Assembly: GCF_017744115.1 (NCBI RefSeq)
Contig: NZ_JAGHQW010000003.1
Location: 124,001 to 188,000 of the forward strand
Length of the DNA: 64,000 bases
Reading direction: 5' to 3'
Origin: Salinisphaera sp. G21_0
GTDB lineage: Bacteria; Pseudomonadota; Gammaproteobacteria; Pseudomonadales; Endozoicomonadaceae
Part shown: positions 61,292 through 64,000 of the stretch, piece after piece
Position numbering within the stretch: position 1 is the first letter of the stretch
How the letters are laid out: the number at the start of each line of letters is the position of its first letter
The notes under the pieces: generated by a model
Database searches by the model: none
What the model was told of the DNA's origin: nothing
The model's input: only the letters and a program-made list of their open reading frames with translations
Position numbers and translations under genes: made by a program

Positions 61292-62431
61292 ATGCCTATC
61301 ACATTAATATTTGTAATTACTGGCCTTTCTACCGGTGGCGCGGAAACGATGCTGCTAAAAGTTCTACAGAAGTTAGATCGACGTCGCTTTAAACCTGTGG
61401 TTATTTCACTAACCACTACGGGAGAGATAGGCCCCCTGATTGAGAAATCTGGTATTCGGGTTCACTCATTGGATATGAAACCAAAGGTACCGTCCCCAGT
61501 CAAGTTCATGTGTTTAGTCCGCCTGATGCGTAAGTTAAGACCCGATATTGTTCATTCCTGGATGTATCATGCCGATCTCCTGGGAGGCCTTGCAGCAAGA
61601 ATAGCGGGGGTTAAAACGATTGTCTGGGGAGTGCGGCAAAGTAACCTTTCATTTGCGCATAACAAAAGCTCTACCTTGCTGGTTATGAAGATCTGTGCTC
61701 ATATTTCACATTGGTTGCCCAGCTGTATTTTGACCTGCTCTGAACAGGCACAAAGCAACCATGTGGCGGCCGGCTACGATGCCAACAAGATGGTGTTAAT
61801 TCCCAATGGATTTGATCTTTCGCGTTTCCTGCCTGATGCGATAGCGCGGGACGCGTTGCGTGAAGAGTTGGATCTGGGCCGAGATGTTCCATTGGTGGGG
61901 TTGATCGCGCGAGACGACCCCCAAAAGAATCATCCGGGTTTCATTAAAGCAGCTGAATTAGTACACAAAACCTTGCCTCAGGTTCATTTTGTGCTGGCGG
62001 GGGCAGGGATAGATGGGAATAACAAGTCACTTACTTCGTTGATTGCACGGGCAGGGTTGATGGAATATGTACACCTTCTTGGCCGACGCCAGGATATACC
62101 CCGCCTGATGGCGTCCTTCGACCTGCTGGCTTCTTCTTCTTTCGGGGAAGCATTTCCCAATGTGCTTGGCGAAGCCATGGCCTGCGGTGTGCCTTGTGTC
62201 GTGACCGACGTCGGCGATTCTGCTGAAATCGTCGGCGAAGTTGGTCGGGTAGTTGTTCCTGGCGACATGGTCGCTCTTGCTCAGCACCTCATCGAATTAT
62301 TGCAATGGCCTGCTGAAAAGCGGAACCAGCTTGGTATCTGCGCGCGGCAGCGCGTCCGTGATCGTTATGAAATTGGAGACGTCACTCGACGATATGAGGA
62401 GTTCTACTTGCAGTTAATGAAAGGCACCTGA
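61292..62431 (+). CDS. Family 4 glycosyltransferase
   Basis: The 379-aa GT-B enzyme begins FVITGLSTGGAETMLLKVL, with DIVHSWMYHADLLGGLAAR and VWGVRQSNLS in the acceptor half and LIARDDPQKNHPGFIKAAEL, FVLAGAGIDGNN and SSSFGEAFPNVLGEAMACG in the donor half. The GEAFPNVLGEAMACG motif is typical of capsule/O-antigen GT4 enzymes. It lies 3 nt before asnB. Confidence 0.93.
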   Translation: MPITLIFVITGLSTGGAETMLLKVLQKLDRRRFKPVVISLTTTGEIGPLIEKSGIRVHSLDMKPKVPSPVKFMCLVRLMRKLRPDIVHSWMYHADLLGGLAARIAGVKTIVWGVRQSNLSFAHNKSSTLLVMKICAHISHWLPSCILTCSEQAQSNHVAAGYDANKMVLIPNGFDLSRFLPDAIARDALREELDLGRDVPLVGLIARDDPQKNHPGFIKAAELVHKTLPQVHFVLAGAGIDGNNKSLTSLIARAGLMEYVHLLGRRQDIPRLMASFDLLASSSFGEAFPNVLGEAMACGVPCVVTDVGDSAEIVGEVGRVVVPGDMVALAQHLIELLQWPAEKRNQLGICARQRVRDRYEIGDVTRRYEEFYLQLMKGT

Positions 62432-62433
62432 GC

Positions 62434-64000
62434 ATGTGTGGAATTGCGGGTTTTATTGGTTATCAAAATCTTCACAGGGATTCTATTCCATCGGTTTTAC
62501 AACATATGGGGGATGCTATCCACCATCGAGGCCCAGATGATACAGGGTGGTGGTGTGACAATCAGGCGCAGGTGGGATTAGTACACCAGCGCTTATCTAT
62601 TCTGGACTTGTCTTCGGCCGGTCATCAGCCCATGGTTTCCGACTCCAGTCGTTTTGTGATTGTTTTTAACGGAGAGATATACAACCACTTGGAACTGAGG
62701 CTGGAACTTGACAGCCTAGCCTCAGGAAAGAGCACGGCGTGGCGGGGCCATTCGGATACGGAAACTCTATTAGCAGGGATTGATGCCTGGGGACTTGAAG
62801 CAACGCTTCGTCGTACAGTGGGAATGTTTGCTCTGGCACTCTGGGATAAGAATGAAAGATCGCTTTATCTTGCTCGTGATCGCATGGGTGAAAAACCACT
62901 TTATTTCGGTTGGCAGCAGGGTGTCTTTTTGTTTGGTTCTGAACTTAAGGCTCTTAAGGCTCATCCGGCTTTTAAAGCCGAAATTGATCGCGGCGCTATT
63001 GCGCTCCAGATGCGCCATAACTATATTCCAGCGCCCTATTCGATCTATTCCGGCATAAATAAACTACAGCCCGGTTATTGCGTTAAGGTAACCAGTTCTG
63101 AAAAATGTAGGCAAAGCGAACCTTGGCCGTACTGGTCATTCCAGAAGGCTGTAGAGTATGGCCGTTTCAATCCGTTTACCGGCAACGAAATAGAGGCTGT
63201 TAATGAACTTGACACCTTGCTGCGTTCCGCTGTTGCACAACAAATGATCGCTGATGTTTCCCTTGGGGCGTTTCTTTCTGGCGGTGTGGATTCTTCTACC
63301 ATTGTAGCTTTGATGCAGTCGCAGTCGTCCAGGCCAGTGAAGACTTTTACCGTCGGTTTTAACGAAGCCAGCTACAACGAGGCCGTGCATGCCAAAGCTG
63401 TGGCAGAGTATTTGGGTACGGAGCACACCGAGTTGTATGTGACACCCCAGCAGACATTGGATGTAATTCCGCGTCTTCCTGCACTCTACGACGAGCCGTT
63501 TTCGGATTCTTCTCAGGTGCCGACTTTCCTCGTATCAGAAATGACACGCCGGCATGTCACTGTTTCGCTTTCGGGAGATGCTGGAGATGAATTGTTTGGT
63601 GGATATAACCGTTATGTCAAAACGCAGCGCTGGTGGGAGTCTATTTGCAGGATCCCCCCCCCACTTCGTCGTCTCACAGGTCGGTGTCTCAAGATACTGC
63701 CGTCCTGTACTTGGGATCAGTTTGGTGAAAATATTGCGCGAATTACTGGCAATAACAAGCGCTGGCACAACCTCGGTAATCTTGTTTCCAAGCTTGCTGA
63801 TGTGCTGGCAGTTAGCAATAATTCAGGACTATACCGTCATTTTGTTACCCACTGGCCCGATCCAGCATCAATAGTGATCAACGGAGTCGAGCCTCCGACA
63901 CAGGTCACCCAGCCACAACTGCACCTAAATAATATTCTGGAACAGATGATGGCACTGGATTCACTCAGTTACCTCCCCGATGATATTCTCTGCAAAGTGG
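62434..64000 (+). CDS. asnB: Asparagine synthase (glutamine-hydrolysing), truncated by window end
   Basis: The first 522 codons are present and the frame is open to the edge. The N-terminal glutaminase has the catalytic Cys2 (MCGIAGFIGYQN), RGPDDTGWW, VFNGEIYNHLELR and GMFALALWD. The synthetase domain has LGAFLSGGVDSS-type ATP loop (here LGAFLSGGVDSSTIVALM), VGFNEASYNEA, LSGDAGDELFGGYNRY and YLPDDILCKV. In surface polysaccharide loci such WbpS/AsnB-like enzymes often amidate uronic acids to uronamides, which would fit the two sugar dehydrogenases upstream; ordinary asparagine synthesis is the alternative. Confidence 0.93.
   Translation, partial: MCGIAGFIGYQNLHRDSIPSVLQHMGDAIHHRGPDDTGWWCDNQAQVGLVHQRLSILDLSSAGHQPMVSDSSRFVIVFNGEIYNHLELRLELDSLASGKSTAWRGHSDTETLLAGIDAWGLEATLRRTVGMFALALWDKNERSLYLARDRMGEKPLYFGWQQGVFLFGSELKALKAHPAFKAEIDRGAIALQMRHNYIPAPYSIYSGINKLQPGYCVKVTSSEKCRQSEPWPYWSFQKAVEYGRFNPFTGNEIEAVNELDTLLRSAVAQQMIADVSLGAFLSGGVDSSTIVALMQSQSSRPVKTFTVGFNEASYNEAVHAKAVAEYLGTEHTELYVTPQQTLDVIPRLPALYDEPFSDSSQVPTFLVSEMTRRHVTVSLSGDAGDELFGGYNRYVKTQRWWESICRIPPPLRRLTGRCLKILPSCTWDQFGENIARITGNNKRWHNLGNLVSKLADVLAVSNNSGLYRHFVTHWPDPASIVINGVEPPTQVTQPQLHLNNILEQMMALDSLSYLPDDILCKV

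Noticed and set aside
1-64000. CRISPR array
   Set aside because: No series of regularly spaced identical repeats was seen; the repeats present are tandem duplications, palindromes or insertion element ends.

Overview
The window is a stretch of a gammaproteobacterial chromosome. The order recA-recX-alaS-lysC-csrA-tRNA-Ser, the order truA-trpF-trpB-trpA-accD-folC-dedD and the LexA operators before recA are all typical of that class. The accessory genes (a beta-propeller protein, a Gln/Asn/Pro-rich disordered protein, many relics and repeats) would fit a marine, possibly host-associated Oceanospirillales such as the Endozoicomonadaceae. That last placement is inference, not proof.

Layout. 1-7.9 kb is housekeeping: the end of cinA, recA/recX under tandem LexA boxes, a DTW-domain tRNA modification gene, alaS, lysC and csrA with an unusual acidic, Tyr-rich tail. 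8-12.7 kb holds two large lineage-specific genes on either side of a tRNA-Ser(GCT) that in relatives lies close to csrA. 13-15.4 kb carries a saccharopine dehydrogenase-like gene convergent with an AraC-type regulator.

15.7-28.1 kb is a phosphate-scavenging locus. It encodes a TonB-dependent receptor, a beta-propeller phytase-like lipoprotein, a complete dedicated TonB2-type energy module (DUF3450, long TolQ/ExbB, short ExbB, ExbD, TonB, TPR protein) and a Tat-exported PhoX phosphatase. Pho-box-like sites precede both the receptor and phoX. 28.1-31 kb is a patch of duplications: two paralogous small membrane-like proteins, a MITE-like element and a pseudogene that joins the start of truA to the end of phoX. 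31.0-34.7 kb is a three-gene cassette encoding an IDO/TDO/PrnB-superfamily haem protein, a kynureninase-like PLP enzyme and an aromatic amino acid permease. It lies between the truA relic and intact truA.

35-42.3 kb is the truA-trpFBA-accD-folC-dedD block, interrupted by a DUF29 gene. 42.3-44.6 kb is a toxin-type patch with a HepT/MntA pair, a Fic protein and nucleotidyltransferase fragments. 44.7-47.9 kb is a compact radical SAM / MTA phosphorylase-like / two-glycosyltransferase operon. 48-49.4 kb is a decayed ISAs1-family element with a tandemly duplicated 3' end. From 49.45 kb to the end of the window runs a surface polysaccharide locus: two nucleotide-sugar dehydrogenases, an epimerase, a flippase, several glycosyltransferases, FkbM and class I methyltransferases, a deacetylase-like protein, a broken polymerase-like gene and a truncated asnB.

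The most interesting systems are the PrnB-like tryptophan cassette, the Pho-controlled phytate uptake locus with its own TonB machinery, and the radical SAM/phosphorylase/transferase operon. All assignments come from reading motifs; no database search was run.
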